From contig NZ_JANUGX010000005.1 in NCBI RefSeq assembly GCF_024753245.1, positions 124,001 through 188,000 of the forward strand: 64,000 nucleotides of DNA, written 5' to 3'. A program made the position numbers and the translations under genes. Shown piece after piece: positions 1 to 8,816 of the stretch. Under the pieces are notes generated by a model that worked only from the letters and a program-made list of their open reading frames with translations, was not told where the DNA came from and did not search any database. The first letter of the stretch is position 1, and the number at the start of each line of letters is the position of its first letter. The DNA is from Massilia norwichensis. GTDB lineage: Bacteria; Pseudomonadota; Gammaproteobacteria; Burkholderiales; Burkholderiaceae_D.

Positions 1-371
1 TGCGGACGGTCGGACAGCACCGCGCCCCCGCGTGCCGCGCCCAGCGTGTAGGTCTGGTGCAGTTCCGGCTCGGTCCAGGGCGCGATGTGGAAGGTGAAGC
101 CGGCCGGCACCTCTTCCTGGCGCAAGCGCTCGCCCTCGACCTCGTCGGTGAGGACGCAGGCTTCATCCGCAGTCACCAGCAGCTCGGCCGCACCGCTCTC
201 GCATCCGCCCGGGGCCTGCAGCTCGGCGCCGCCGGTGGCCCAGGCGAACCAGTCCTCGCCGCGCAGGCGGATCGCGCCGGCGCCCGATTGCGCCAGCGCC
301 TCGCGCAGCAGCGCCAGCTTGGCGGCCGCCTCCGCTCCGCGCAGCGCCAGCGGGTCCGCGGTGACGCTCAT
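1..371 (-). CDS. M24 (Xaa-Pro peptidase/creatinase-like) protein, N-terminal part only
   Basis: The start codon at 371 shares an ATGA overlap with the galT stop, so the two are translationally coupled. The reading frame is open to the window edge and the gene is cut off. The visible ~123 residues include the segments RGEDWFAWATGG and LTDEVEGERLRQEE, which look like the N-terminal domain of M24/aminopeptidase P-like proteins. That domain precedes the metal-binding pita-bread domain, which lies outside the window. It is not a galactokinase: no GalK signature is visible, although galK would be the usual partner of galT. The family call rests on recognition of the N-terminal domain alone. Confidence 0.6.
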   Translation of the reverse strand, partial: MSVTADPLALRGAEAAAKLALLREALAQSGAGAIRLRGEDWFAWATGGAELQAPGGCESGAAELLVTADEACVLTDEVEGERLRQEEVPAGFTFHIAPWTEPELHQTYTLGAARGGAVLSDRP

Positions 372-1462
372 GCGTGGTCCTCCAGGTCGACCTCGACCTG
401 CTGCAGCTCGTAGGCAGTGGTTTCCGGCAGCACGTCCATCGCGAACATGCCGGCCGCCAGCTCGGTGCCGGCCAGGTACTTGAGGCGGTCGCGGGTACGG
501 TAAGGCGGATAGAACTGGCAGTGCAGCTGGGTTTCCGGATGCTCGGCGCCGTCGGTGGGCGCCTGGTACCAGGCCATCAGGTAGGGGAAAGGACGGTCCC
601 ACAGCTTGTCGTACTTGAGCAGCACGGTCTTCAGCGCGCGCGCCAGGCTCGCGCGCTGCGGCGGCGTGAGCGCGGCGAAGTCCTTGCACGGGCCGGTCGG
701 CATCACCCAGACCTCATAGGGATAGCGCGCGCATGGCGGCACGAAGGCGATCGCATGCTCGTCCTGGTACAGCACGCGCTTGCCGTCGGCGGCCTCGTCG
801 CGCGCCATGTCGCACAGCAGGCTGGAGCCGTGCTGCAGGTAGTACTCGCGCTCCTGCGCCAGCTGGCGCGCCGGCACGCTCGGCACGAAGGGATAGCAGT
901 AGATCTGGCCGTGCGGGTGGTGCAGGGTCACGCCGACTTCCGCGCCGCGGTTCTCGAAAGGGAGCACGTACTGGATGTGGTGCTTGCCGCCGATGCGGGT
1001 GGTGCGGTCGCCCCACACCTGCAGCAGCAGCTCGATGCGCGACAGCGGCAGCCGGCTCAGCGCGGCCTGCGGATCCTGGGTGAACACCACCACCTCGCAA
1101 TGGCCGTTGGCCGGCGCGGTCGGCACCGTCAGCGTCGGCGGATCGTGCGAATCCAGCGCCAGCGAAGGGAAGCGGTTGTCGAACACGGCGATCTCGTAGT
1201 CGCCGGCCGGCATCTCGGTCGGGTGCGCCGGATCGCTGGTCGCGGCCAGCGGGTTGTACTGCGGTGGCGGCTGGTAAGTCCGGTTCTGGCGGAAGGCCGC
1301 GTAGGTGACCCACTCGCCGCGCAGCGGATGCCAGCGCAGGTGCGGATTCGCGTTTTGCGGGTCGGGAAATGGGCTTGTCGCAACGAGGCCGGCCGGAATC
1401 GGCTGGTTACTGTAGAGGGTGAGTGGACGTCCGTCAGGTTTTACGAGTTCTTGGATGTGCAT
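368..1462 (-). CDS. galT: galactose-1-phosphate uridylyltransferase
   Basis: This Leloir-pathway enzyme exchanges UMP between UDP-glucose and galactose-1-phosphate in the cytoplasm. The 364-residue protein has the usual family length. It carries the diagnostic HPHGQIY motif at residues 182-188; His184 is the expected uridylylated histidine. The N-terminal half has RWHPLRGEWV and the C-terminal half has the conserved QLHCQFYPP segment. It overlaps the downstream M24-like gene by four bases. It has no galK or galE neighbour in the visible part. It gives the organism a phosphorylating galactose route next to the oxidative arabinose/galactose route encoded further along the window. Confidence 0.93.
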   Translation of the reverse strand: MHIQELVKPDGRPLTLYSNQPIPAGLVATSPFPDPQNANPHLRWHPLRGEWVTYAAFRQNRTYQPPPQYNPLAATSDPAHPTEMPAGDYEIAVFDNRFPSLALDSHDPPTLTVPTAPANGHCEVVVFTQDPQAALSRLPLSRIELLLQVWGDRTTRIGGKHHIQYVLPFENRGAEVGVTLHHPHGQIYCYPFVPSVPARQLAQEREYYLQHGSSLLCDMARDEAADGKRVLYQDEHAIAFVPPCARYPYEVWVMPTGPCKDFAALTPPQRASLARALKTVLLKYDKLWDRPFPYLMAWYQAPTDGAEHPETQLHCQFYPPYRTRDRLKYLAGTELAAGMFAMDVLPETTAYELQQVEVDLEDHA

Positions 1463-1829
1463 GGCGGTCGGTATCGGTCCTGTCAGGATTGCGGGTCAGT
1501 GACCGATCCTATCATGGCGTTTTCGACACATTTTCCAAGGGTCAGCGCGAGCTTTTCCGCCCATCAACAAGCTCATGTGCGGTCGCAAAAGGAGCGACAG
1601 GCTCGGGCGCCCGTCCTCCTAGGGAGAGCGTAAATAGAGCGGGTATTTTCCCTATGAAGCAAGGGATTTTGTAGGCATGGACCTACAGAACGATTAGAAA
1701 AAATCGCTGATTTTGGCGAGACTTCGACCTACAGGCAAAACACGGGATCGAAGCGGACGAAGGGGGAAATGCAGACAGCGGGCCGGCAGGCCGACTGTCT
1801 GCGTGAACACGCCAGATAAAGGCCCGGCC
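1463..1829. other. 367-bp intergenic region upstream of galT with two inverted repeats
   Basis: No credible gene is seen here. Two dyads stand out. ATCGGTC at 1473-1479 pairs with GACCGAT at 1501-1507, directly upstream of the galT start. TGTAGG at 1670-1675 pairs with CCTACA at 1682-1687, and CCTACA recurs at 1728-1733. Either could be an operator for galT, but neither matches the promoter motif of the arabinose locus. The M20 gene ends at 1830, so its transcript also terminates somewhere in this stretch. Confidence 0.35.
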
Positions 1830-3368
1830 TTACTCCGCGAGCTCGGCCAGGACGGCCGTGTACATCTCCAGATTCAGGAGCAATTGCTTGAGGGTGATGA
1901 ACTCATGCTCCGAATGGCCCGTGTAGACCGTGCGCGGCATCGCCGGACCGAAGCTGACCGCATGCGGGAACAGACGCGAGTTGGTGCCGCCGCCCACCGC
2001 CACCGGTTTCGGGTCCTTGACGCCGGTAAAGTAAGCGAACACCTTCATCAGCACCGGCAGCTGCGGCGCATCCTGCTGGAGCCAGGGATCGCCGATCTGC
2101 ACCTTCACGTCGGCCAGCTGCACCGCCTGGTGCGCACCCTGCCATTGCGCCAGCGCGGCGTTGATCTCGTTGCCCAGCTGCTGCGCGGTCTTGCCCTGCG
2201 GACGGCGGATGTTGATCGACAGTTCGCCGCCGCCCTCCTTCTGGCGGATCACGGTGGGGGCGAAGGTCATCGGGCCCATGAAGCTGTCGCGGTAGGCGAT
2301 GTTGCCGAACTTTTCGCCGAGGTAGCCGGTGCCGACCATCTCGTTGAGGAAATTGACCATCGCGCCTTCCGGGCTGTCCGGCCAGGTGCGCACGGCCAGC
2401 GCATCGGCCAGCATGCTGATCGCGTTCAGGCCATCTTCCGGCTTGGACGAATGCGCCGACACGCCCTTGGCCACGATCGTCAAATCCTTGCCCTGGCGCT
2501 CGAAGGCATAGCGCATGCCGGTCTGCTTGGCCGCACGCTGCCTGATCTGGCTTTCCAGCGCCGGGCTGAGGTTGGCGATGCGCGCCTGCGCATCTTCCGG
2601 GATCTGGCTGCCGAAGAAGCCGCCGCCGAACTGCGCGACGGAAGGCTCGCCCGCGGGCGCTGCGGGCAGCGTCTTCGGGAAGGTCACGGCCACCGTGCCG
2701 TAGCCCTTCTCCGCCGTCACCGCCGGGTATTCGGCGTCGAGCGTGATGTTCACCTGCGGCAGCGGATGCGTCTTCACGAATTGCACCAGCGGCTCCCAGT
2801 CGGACTCCTCGGCCATGTAGACGTAGAGTTCGATGCGCTTGGACAGCGGCAGTTGCAGGTCCTTCAGCGACTTCATCGCATACAGGGCGGTGGCGATCGG
2901 TCCCTTGTCGTCCTCGGCGCCGCGCGCCAGCAGCTTGCCCGGCTCGCTGGTGCGGTCGAGTTCGAAGGGCGACTTCTTCCATTTGCCCGGATCGACCGGC
3001 TGCACGTCGCCGTGCGCGATCATGCCGACCTTTTCCTGGGCATCCGGGCTGCCCAGGCCGATCACGAGCACGTGACCATAATCGGCGAAATCGAAGCCGA
3101 GGCGTGCGGCCTCGTCCTTGAGGAATTTCTTGAAGCCGAGGTGCTGGGGATTGCGCTCGAAAGGGATGTCCTTGTCGGCCACGGTGTTGTAGCTGACCAG
3201 CTTGGCGAGGGTGTCGACGACATCGTCGCGGTAGGCGGTGACGGCGTGCTTGGCGGCCTTGACCGCGGCCTCGCCCGGTACGGTGGCGCCGGCCGGCGCG
3301 GCGGATGCGGCAGCGGCGCTAAAAGCCAGCGCCAGTGCAGCCAGGGTGTGTCTTGTTTTCATTTTCAT
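1830..3368 (-). CDS. exported M20-family metallopeptidase (dipeptidase-like)
   Basis: A 512-residue zinc peptidase of the M20 family, expected to cleave dipeptides or other small peptides. Residues 1-23 form a signal peptide ending in ASAA, so it acts outside the cytoplasm. Metal and catalytic motifs are in place: AHGDVQ (His119, Asp121), GAEDDKGP (Asp153/Asp154) and MAEESD (Glu187/Glu188). A lid/dimerisation domain follows, with the SAHSSKP segment. Most PepV-type dipeptidases are cytoplasmic, so the leader is notable. It appears monocistronic. Substrate is not predictable. Confidence 0.85.
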   Translation of the reverse strand: MKMKTRHTLAALALAFSAAAASAAPAGATVPGEAAVKAAKHAVTAYRDDVVDTLAKLVSYNTVADKDIPFERNPQHLGFKKFLKDEAARLGFDFADYGHVLVIGLGSPDAQEKVGMIAHGDVQPVDPGKWKKSPFELDRTSEPGKLLARGAEDDKGPIATALYAMKSLKDLQLPLSKRIELYVYMAEESDWEPLVQFVKTHPLPQVNITLDAEYPAVTAEKGYGTVAVTFPKTLPAAPAGEPSVAQFGGGFFGSQIPEDAQARIANLSPALESQIRQRAAKQTGMRYAFERQGKDLTIVAKGVSAHSSKPEDGLNAISMLADALAVRTWPDSPEGAMVNFLNEMVGTGYLGEKFGNIAYRDSFMGPMTFAPTVIRQKEGGGELSINIRRPQGKTAQQLGNEINAALAQWQGAHQAVQLADVKVQIGDPWLQQDAPQLPVLMKVFAYFTGVKDPKPVAVGGGTNSRLFPHAVSFGPAMPRTVYTGHSEHEFITLKQLLLNLEMYTAVLAELAE

Positions 3369-3504
3369 GTGCAGCTAGTCTCCAATTGCAAAAGCGCAAG
3401 AAGTCTAGCATGCGCCCGGCAGCGCGACGCAGCGGCGCGCGCCGCCGCCGCCGGGGAATCGGTTATCGTAGGCGGCAAAGCGAACAACACGGAAAAGGAC
3501 AGGC

Positions 3505-4362
3505 ATGAGCTACAAGACCATCCAGCGGCTGCACCCGGCCATGCGCGACGACATCGGCGACCTGATCACCCAGCGCCCGGTGCCGGGGCCGCACATCGAC
3601 CAGATCGACCCCTTCCTGTTCCTGAACCACCATGGTCCGCAGGTCTATCCGGCGCACAACCGCGGCCTGCCCTTCGGACCGCATCCGCACCGCGGCTTCG
3701 AGACCGTCACCTTCATCCTCGACGGCCTGCTGGCCCACCGCGACAGCGCCGGCCACGAAAGCGTGATCGGCCCGGGCGGGGTGCAGTGGATGACGGCGGG
3801 ACGCGGGCTGGTGCACGCCGAGGTGTCGCCGCGCGAATTCATGCAGAACGGCGGCCCGCTCGAGATCCTGCAGCTGTGGGTCAACCTGCCGCCTGCCCTC
3901 AAGATGACGGCGCCGCGCTACACCGGCCTGCAGCGCGACCAGATCCCGGTCATCGAGAGCGAAGACGGCAAGGTGCGCATGCAGCTGGTGTCGGGCACTT
4001 ACGGCGGCGTCACGGGCCCGATCGAATCGCTGACCGGCGTGTTCATGAGCACGGTCGAGATGAAGGCCGGCGGCCTGCTCTACCTGAACGATCTGCTGGA
4101 CCGTAACGTGTTCCTGTACGTGGTGCGCGGCGTGATCCAGATCGCGCCGGACACGATCAGCGCCTTCCACCTGGCCCAGTTCGATACCGTCGGCGACGAG
4201 CTGGAAATCCGCGCCGAACAGGATTGCGTGCTCCTGCTCGGGCACGCCGAGCCGATCCGCGAACCGGTGGTCTCGCACGGCCCCTTCGTGATGAACACGC
4301 GCGAAGAAATCAACCAGGCGATCCTGGACTACCAGGCCGGACGCTTCGGCGCGCCGATCTAA
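3505..4362 (+). CDS. pirin family protein
   Basis: A bicupin protein of 285 residues, the normal pirin length. The N-terminal cupin has the metal site HPHRGFETVT (His60, His62) together with GLVHAE (His104, Glu106). The C-terminal pirin domain ends near residue 280. Bacterial pirins bind Fe or another metal and some have quercetin-dioxygenase activity, but most have no proven role. The start is preceded by an AAAAGGACAG purine-rich site. It is transcribed convergently to the next gene, with a likely shared hairpin at 4385-4417. Confidence 0.9.
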   Translation: MSYKTIQRLHPAMRDDIGDLITQRPVPGPHIDQIDPFLFLNHHGPQVYPAHNRGLPFGPHPHRGFETVTFILDGLLAHRDSAGHESVIGPGGVQWMTAGRGLVHAEVSPREFMQNGGPLEILQLWVNLPPALKMTAPRYTGLQRDQIPVIESEDGKVRMQLVSGTYGGVTGPIESLTGVFMSTVEMKAGGLLYLNDLLDRNVFLYVVRGVIQIAPDTISAFHLAQFDTVGDELEIRAEQDCVLLLGHAEPIREPVVSHGPFVMNTREEINQAILDYQAGRFGAPI

Positions 4363-4384
4363 GAAAATGACTGAGAAATAAAAA

Positions 4385-4417
4385 GCCGGCCCGGTCCCAG
4401 CGGCCAGGCCGGCCGGC
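4385..4417. terminator. candidate bidirectional rho-independent terminator
   Basis: GCCGGCC at 4385-4391 pairs with GGCCGGC at 4411-4417. It is flanked by an A-rich stretch on the left (AAATAAAAA) and TTCTTTC on the right. It lies between the convergent pirin gene and the small exported-protein gene. Confidence 0.6.
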
Positions 4418-4443
4418 GTTCTTTCACTGCGATGTTGTCCGGC

Positions 4444-4812
4444 TTATTTGCGGAACTGGGTCAAATGGATCTTGTCGGCGAAGGACGGCTCGTCGACCGC
4501 CAGCCGGGCCCCGCTCTTCTTGGCCACGAACTCGGTACGCGACAGCGGCACCAGTTCTTCGAAACGGCCGTCCAGCTCCATGAAGACTTTGCTGTTTTGG
4601 TTGCTCAGCTTCAGCACGCGTCCATCGTCCAGCTTGAAGGCGCCCTGCAGGTCCGCCGCCTGGCTCAGGCTCAGGCGCATGATCGGGCTGGGGTCGCCCT
4701 GCACGTAGACGGTATTGCCGTCGGCGCTGACCGCCACCGGCGCCGGTTCGGCAAACGCCATGGAGGAGAGTGCAGCAGCACCGAGAAGGGCTAGGACTTG
4801 TTTGATACGCAT
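4444..4812 (-). CDS. small exported protein of unknown function
   Basis: A 122-residue protein with a clear signal peptide (positively charged start, hydrophobic stretch, cleavage near AFAEP at 20-23). The mature part is about 100 residues with alternating polar and hydrophobic residues (for example VYVQGDPSP and VFMELDGRFEELV), suggesting a small beta-rich periplasmic protein. There are no cysteines or recognisable catalytic motifs. It is separated from the divergent asparaginase gene by 279 bp with no visible gene. I do not recognise the family. Confidence 0.7.
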   Translation of the reverse strand: MRIKQVLALLGAAALSSMAFAEPAPVAVSADGNTVYVQGDPSPIMRLSLSQAADLQGAFKLDDGRVLKLSNQNSKVFMELDGRFEELVPLSRTEFVAKKSGARLAVDEPSFADKIHLTQFRK

Positions 4813-5091
4813 GATGACTCCAATTCACTATTCGATATAAATAACGGACCAGGTGCGCTTCAGCAGAACAATTGTCGACTACGCGGCCGGCCCACCGTTT
4901 TTCATATCGCCGCATCCCAAAATGTGCGGCGAGTGATGCTAGTGTAGGCAGCCGCTTTGCAAGCGTCAGGCGCGATCCGCCGAAGCGTCGAAAACGGGGG
5001 ATGAAACGTCGAAAAACGGCGCCGGATTGCTGGCGATACATACGAAAAATGGCGTGCACCACGGCTGTGCGCGATCCGCTAGACTAGGGCG

Positions 5092-6126
5092 ATGCACCCA
5101 GTTCCCCTTGCCGCCACCTCGCGTGGCTATCCGGACACCGGCTATCCGGTCGAGAACATCCACTACGGTTCGATCGCGGTGGTCGATGCCGCCGGCCGTC
5201 TGCTGTATTCGAGCGGCGATCCGGACGCGATGGTCTTCACGCGCTCGGCGCTGAAACCCTTCCAGGCCCTGCCCTTCATGCTGGCCGACGGCCCAGCACG
5301 CTTCGACTTCACGCTCGACGAACTCGCGCTGCTGTGCGCCAGCCACTCGGGCGAGGAAATGCATCTGGCGGGCGTCGAATCCATCCTCGGCAAGATCGGC
5401 CTGGACGAGCAGCATCTCGAATGCGGCTGCGCGACGCCGCTGTACTACGACGCGGTCGGACTGCCGCCACCCGCCGGCCGGCGCTGGCGCAGCGTGCACC
5501 ACAACTGCTCCGGCAAGCACAGCGGCTTCCTGGCCTGGTGCCGCCTGCACGATGTGCCGACCCAGGGTTATGTCAACCCGCGGCACCCGCTGCAGCAGGC
5601 GATCCGCGCCACGCTGTCCGAAGCGGTGCAGATCGGCGAGGACAAACTGCCGACCGGCATCGACGGCTGCTCGGCACCGAATTACGCGATGCCGCTGGCG
5701 CGCCTGGCCCACTTGTATGCGCGGCTGGCGCAAGGCGGACGTGACGCCCGCCTTGGCGCCGCCCTGGGCGACCTGTTCGATGCGATGACGAAGCGGCCCG
5801 ACCTGGTCTCGGGCGAGGCGCGCACCGACCTTGCGTGGATGACGGCCGGCCAGGGCGACTGGGTGGCCAAGATCGGCGCCGACGCGGTACAGGCAATCGG
5901 CGTGCGCTCGGCCGGTCTGGGCATCGCGATCAAGGTCGCCGACGGCGCCGTGCGCGCCCTGCACCCCTCCGTCTTCAGCACCCTCGAACAGCTCGGCCTG
6001 CTGGACGCCCGCCGCCGCGAGCTGCTCGAACCCTGGCGCGCGCCGGCAATCCGCAACGCCCGCGGCAACGTGGCCGGCGAAGTACGCGCCGTATTCACGC
6101 TGCAGCCCGAACACCCACCGATTTAA
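5092..6126 (+). CDS. L-asparaginase, Rhizobium etli type (class 3, asparaginase II family)
   Basis: Predicted to hydrolyse L-asparagine to aspartate and ammonia in the cytoplasm. The 344-residue sequence carries the motifs of the R. etli ReAII/ReAV family rather than of E. coli AnsA/AnsB: TRSALKPFQA (Ser52, Lys55), SHSGEE (Ser84) and HNCSGKHSG (Cys139, Lys142). It also has GIDGCSAP (Asp191, Cys193). These line up, with a constant offset of four, with the Ser-Lys tandem and the zinc site reported for ReAV. AGGGCG precedes the start. It ends nine bases before a long palindrome that probably terminates its transcript. Confidence 0.88.
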   Translation: MHPVPLAATSRGYPDTGYPVENIHYGSIAVVDAAGRLLYSSGDPDAMVFTRSALKPFQALPFMLADGPARFDFTLDELALLCASHSGEEMHLAGVESILGKIGLDEQHLECGCATPLYYDAVGLPPPAGRRWRSVHHNCSGKHSGFLAWCRLHDVPTQGYVNPRHPLQQAIRATLSEAVQIGEDKLPTGIDGCSAPNYAMPLARLAHLYARLAQGGRDARLGAALGDLFDAMTKRPDLVSGEARTDLAWMTAGQGDWVAKIGADAVQAIGVRSAGLGIAIKVADGAVRALHPSVFSTLEQLGLLDARRRELLEPWRAPAIRNARGNVAGEVRAVFTLQPEHPPI

Positions 6127-6134
6127 TCTTCCTC

Positions 6135-6208
6135 AAACCGGGGTCAGACACCGAAATTTGGCAATTGCCCAGAGGCTTTTGCCAAATTTCGGTGTCTGAC
6201 CCCGGTTT
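6135..6208. repeat. long palindromic repeat, copy 1 (also a probable terminator)
   Basis: A perfect 30-bp inverted repeat: left arm 6135-6164, right arm 6179-6208, 14-base loop. The outer core is ACCGGGGTCAGACACCGA. It is followed by TTTTTGTCT, so as RNA it would act as a terminator for the asparaginase gene. A second copy lies at 8817-8889. Confidence 0.9.
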
Positions 6209-6328
6209 TTGTCTATTTCCCTGCGTACTTACTTGCCGACTAAGCACATCGATACTTCTTGGATATAGCAATCAATCATGCTACTGTTAAGCATAATTAT
6301 TTGCCAATCAAACCAAGAAAGCGCCGCC

Positions 6329-8509
6329 ATGCCTGGAAAATCGAACGCCGCACCCCATCCGTTTCGCGTCAAGCCCCTCGCCGCCGCAGTCGCGGCAAGC
6401 CTGTACATGACCACGGCGACTGCCCAGGAAAGCAAGGAAGCGAAGGACAACACCGTGCAGCAGGTCGAGGTGCGCGGCGCCCTCTCCGCCTACGATCCGC
6501 GGCGCGACGACACCGCCGCCAAGATCGTCGTCAACCACGACGAGATCGTGAAGTACGGCGACACCAGCGTGCTCGACGTGCTCAAGCGCGTGCCCGGCGT
6601 GACCCTCAGCGGCAACGGCGGACGCGGCAGCGAAGTGCGCATGCGCGGCCTCGGCAACGGCTATACCCAGATCCTGCTCAACGGCGAACGCGCGCCGGCC
6701 GGCTTCACGCTCGATTCGCTGGCGCCCGACCTGATCGAACGCATCGAGGTGCTGCGTGCGGCGAGCGCCGAATTCTCGACCCAGGGCATCGCCGGGACCA
6801 TCAACATCGTGCTGAAAAAGACCGTGAAAGCCGGCCAGCGCGAGCTGAAGCTGGGCTTTGCGCGCGCCGGCGACTCGCTCGGCCCGACTGCCAACCTGCA
6901 GCTGTCCGACAAGGCCGGCAAACTGGCCTGGTCCGTGGCCGCCAATTACACGCACAATCATCTGGGGCGCACGGTGCGCAACGACCAGGAATTCGATGAC
7001 GTGCCCGGCACGTCCTACGGCCTGCGCTTCGGGCGCCAGTTCGAGACCGGGCGCGTCTCGATCTATAACCTGACGCCGCGCCTGATCTGGACCCTGGACA
7101 ATGGCGACACGCTGACCTCGCAGACCTTCGTCAACGCCACCCGCTTCCAGAACGACAACCACACGCTGATCGACACGGCGCTGGGCGAACCGCCGGCCTA
7201 TCCGGACCTGCGCCAGACCATGAGCAACGACGTCAAGATCCTGCGCGAGGAGCTCAACTGGGTGCACAAATTCGAATCCGGCGCCAAGCTGGACGCGAAG
7301 CTGAGCGGCAGCGTCGGCGCCGCCGCCAACGCGACCTACCGCCTCGATGGCGGGGCGCTGCACGAACTGATCCAGTCGAACGCCAATTTCCGCGGCATCA
7401 ACAGCATGGGCAAGTACACCAGCGCCAGCCGGGAAGGCCACGCGCTGGCCTTCGGCTGGGACGGCGGCTATCAAACCAACGACGATGCGCGGCGCGAACG
7501 CGATTCTGGTGCCCCGGATGTCCCCCTGCCCGGCGGCGACGAGTTCTACACCGGCGAGGTCACGCGCCTGGCGCTGTACGGCCAGGACGAATGGAACGTG
7601 ACGCCGCGCTGGTCGGTGTACCTGGGCGCGCGCTGGGAAGGCATCCAGACCCGCATCGAGGGCAATACCTTCGCCACCGTCCACAACCGCTCGACCGTGC
7701 TCAGCCCGCTGTTCCAGACCCTGTACAAGCTGCCCGAGACCAAGGGCGACCAGTTGCGCCTGGCACTGACCCGCACCTATAAGGCGGCGGATCTGCAAAG
7801 CCTGATCCCGCACCGCTTCACCTCGGTCAACAACGACCAGACCCAGCCCGACACCACCGGCAACCCGGAGCTGAAGCCGGAACTCGCGCTCGGCATCGAT
7901 GCCGCCTACGAGCACTACTGGGCCGAGGGCGCGCTGCTGTCGGCGGCGGTCTCGGCGCGCAACATCGACGACAACATTCGCGCCCAGACCGTGTTCGACG
8001 GCAGGCGCTGGGTCGCGCGGCCGGTGAATACGGGCCGTGCGCGTGCGCGCAGCATCGAGCTGGAAGCCAAATTCCCGTTGAAGGCCCTGATCGCGACCAC
8101 CACCGCGCTCGACCTGCGCGCCAGCCTGTCGCGCAACTGGTCCAGCGTCGACAATGTGCCGGGGCCGCACAACCGCCTGATGGGCCAGACCCCGCTGTCG
8201 GCCACCCTGGGCGCCGACTACAAGCGCGGCCCGTTCTCGCTCGGGGGCAGCTTCGCGTTCAAGAACGGCGGCGAGGTGCAGGTGTCGGCCAACCAGCTCG
8301 CCTACGAAAGCGTGCGCCGCGACCTCGACCTGTACGCGCTGTGGAAGTTCAACCCGAAGCGCCAGCTGCGCATCGCCGCCTCGAACGTGCTCGGCCAGGA
8401 CTACATCAGCGAGAGCAGCTACAGCGTGGCCGGCCAGGGCACCCAGCGCAGCCGCACGATTTATCCGGGCTCGCCGATGCTGCGCGCCACGCTCGAAATG
8501 AAGTTCTGA
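6329..8509 (+). CDS. TonB-dependent outer-membrane receptor
   Basis: A ligand-gated outer-membrane transporter driven by TonB-ExbBD. I chose the ATG at 6329, which gives MPGKSNAAP and a signal peptide ending near TATAQ, rather than the ATG at 6278, whose extra 17 residues do not look like part of a leader. A plug domain follows (VEVRG near the TonB-box region, DVLKRVPGV, VRMRGLG, IEVLRAASAEF), then a long beta-barrel ending in the terminal phenylalanine (EMKF) typical of outer-membrane proteins. The ligand is unknown. The gene and the following SDR remnant are bracketed by two copies of the same palindromic repeat. Confidence 0.88.
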   Translation: MPGKSNAAPHPFRVKPLAAAVAASLYMTTATAQESKEAKDNTVQQVEVRGALSAYDPRRDDTAAKIVVNHDEIVKYGDTSVLDVLKRVPGVTLSGNGGRGSEVRMRGLGNGYTQILLNGERAPAGFTLDSLAPDLIERIEVLRAASAEFSTQGIAGTINIVLKKTVKAGQRELKLGFARAGDSLGPTANLQLSDKAGKLAWSVAANYTHNHLGRTVRNDQEFDDVPGTSYGLRFGRQFETGRVSIYNLTPRLIWTLDNGDTLTSQTFVNATRFQNDNHTLIDTALGEPPAYPDLRQTMSNDVKILREELNWVHKFESGAKLDAKLSGSVGAAANATYRLDGGALHELIQSNANFRGINSMGKYTSASREGHALAFGWDGGYQTNDDARRERDSGAPDVPLPGGDEFYTGEVTRLALYGQDEWNVTPRWSVYLGARWEGIQTRIEGNTFATVHNRSTVLSPLFQTLYKLPETKGDQLRLALTRTYKAADLQSLIPHRFTSVNNDQTQPDTTGNPELKPELALGIDAAYEHYWAEGALLSAAVSARNIDDNIRAQTVFDGRRWVARPVNTGRARARSIELEAKFPLKALIATTTALDLRASLSRNWSSVDNVPGPHNRLMGQTPLSATLGADYKRGPFSLGGSFAFKNGGEVQVSANQLAYESVRRDLDLYALWKFNPKRQLRIAASNVLGQDYISESSYSVAGQGTQRSRTIYPGSPMLRATLEMKF

Positions 8510-8549
8510 GCGCCCCATCCGTATTCAAGAAGTATCGAACGCGGCCCAG

Positions 8550-8807
8550 GGCACCCGGTCTGCCGACGACCAGCAAAGCGTGCCGCGCCTCGGCCGCATC
8601 GACGTCTGGATCAACAACGCCGGTGTCGGCGCAATCAGCGAGTTCGACACGATTCCGATCGAGGACCATGCGCGTGGTTGACGCCAACCTCAGGGGCTTG
8701 ATCTACGGCAGGGTGTGCTGATCAATCTCGGTTCAGTCGAGAGCGAGGTGCCGCTGGTCTACCACGCCTCCTACGGCGCGCGCAAGCAAAAAGAAAACGC
8801 AAACTGA
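8550..8807 (+). pseudogene. remnant of a short-chain dehydrogenase (SDR) gene
   Basis: One frame reads RLGRIDVWINNAGVGAISEF, the NNAG region of an SDR. At about 8672 the frame breaks: inserting two bases restores VVDANLRGLIYG. Another shift follows with loss of roughly 15-20 codons, after which VLINLGSVESEVPLVYHASY continues with the catalytic Ser and Tyr region. The expected YxxxK has become YGARK, and the sequence stops at 8805-8807. No Rossmann GxxxGxG segment is visible upstream. The gene is clearly dead. Confidence 0.8.
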
Positions 8808-8816
8808 ACTAAAGCG

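Noticed and set aside
1..371. Galactokinase as the partner of galT
   Set aside because: The visible N-terminus lacks the GalK signature and instead looks like an M24 peptidase N-terminal domain.
1713..4106. Long plus-strand open frame covering the M20 peptidase and running into the pirin gene
   Set aside because: High GC keeps antisense frames open. The composition is Arg/His/Gln-rich without domains, while the minus-strand M20 frame has a signal peptide and catalytic motifs.
6241..6290. CGATACTTCTTGGATATAG before the first TonB receptor as a regulon site
   Set aside because: It contains GATA half-sites but neither the 18-bp dyad nor the correctly spaced TGATTGG and -10 elements.
6308..8518. 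Minus-strand open frame opposite the TonB receptor
   Set aside because: It spans almost the same interval as the plus-strand receptor, which has clear plug and barrel features. The antisense translation is low-complexity.
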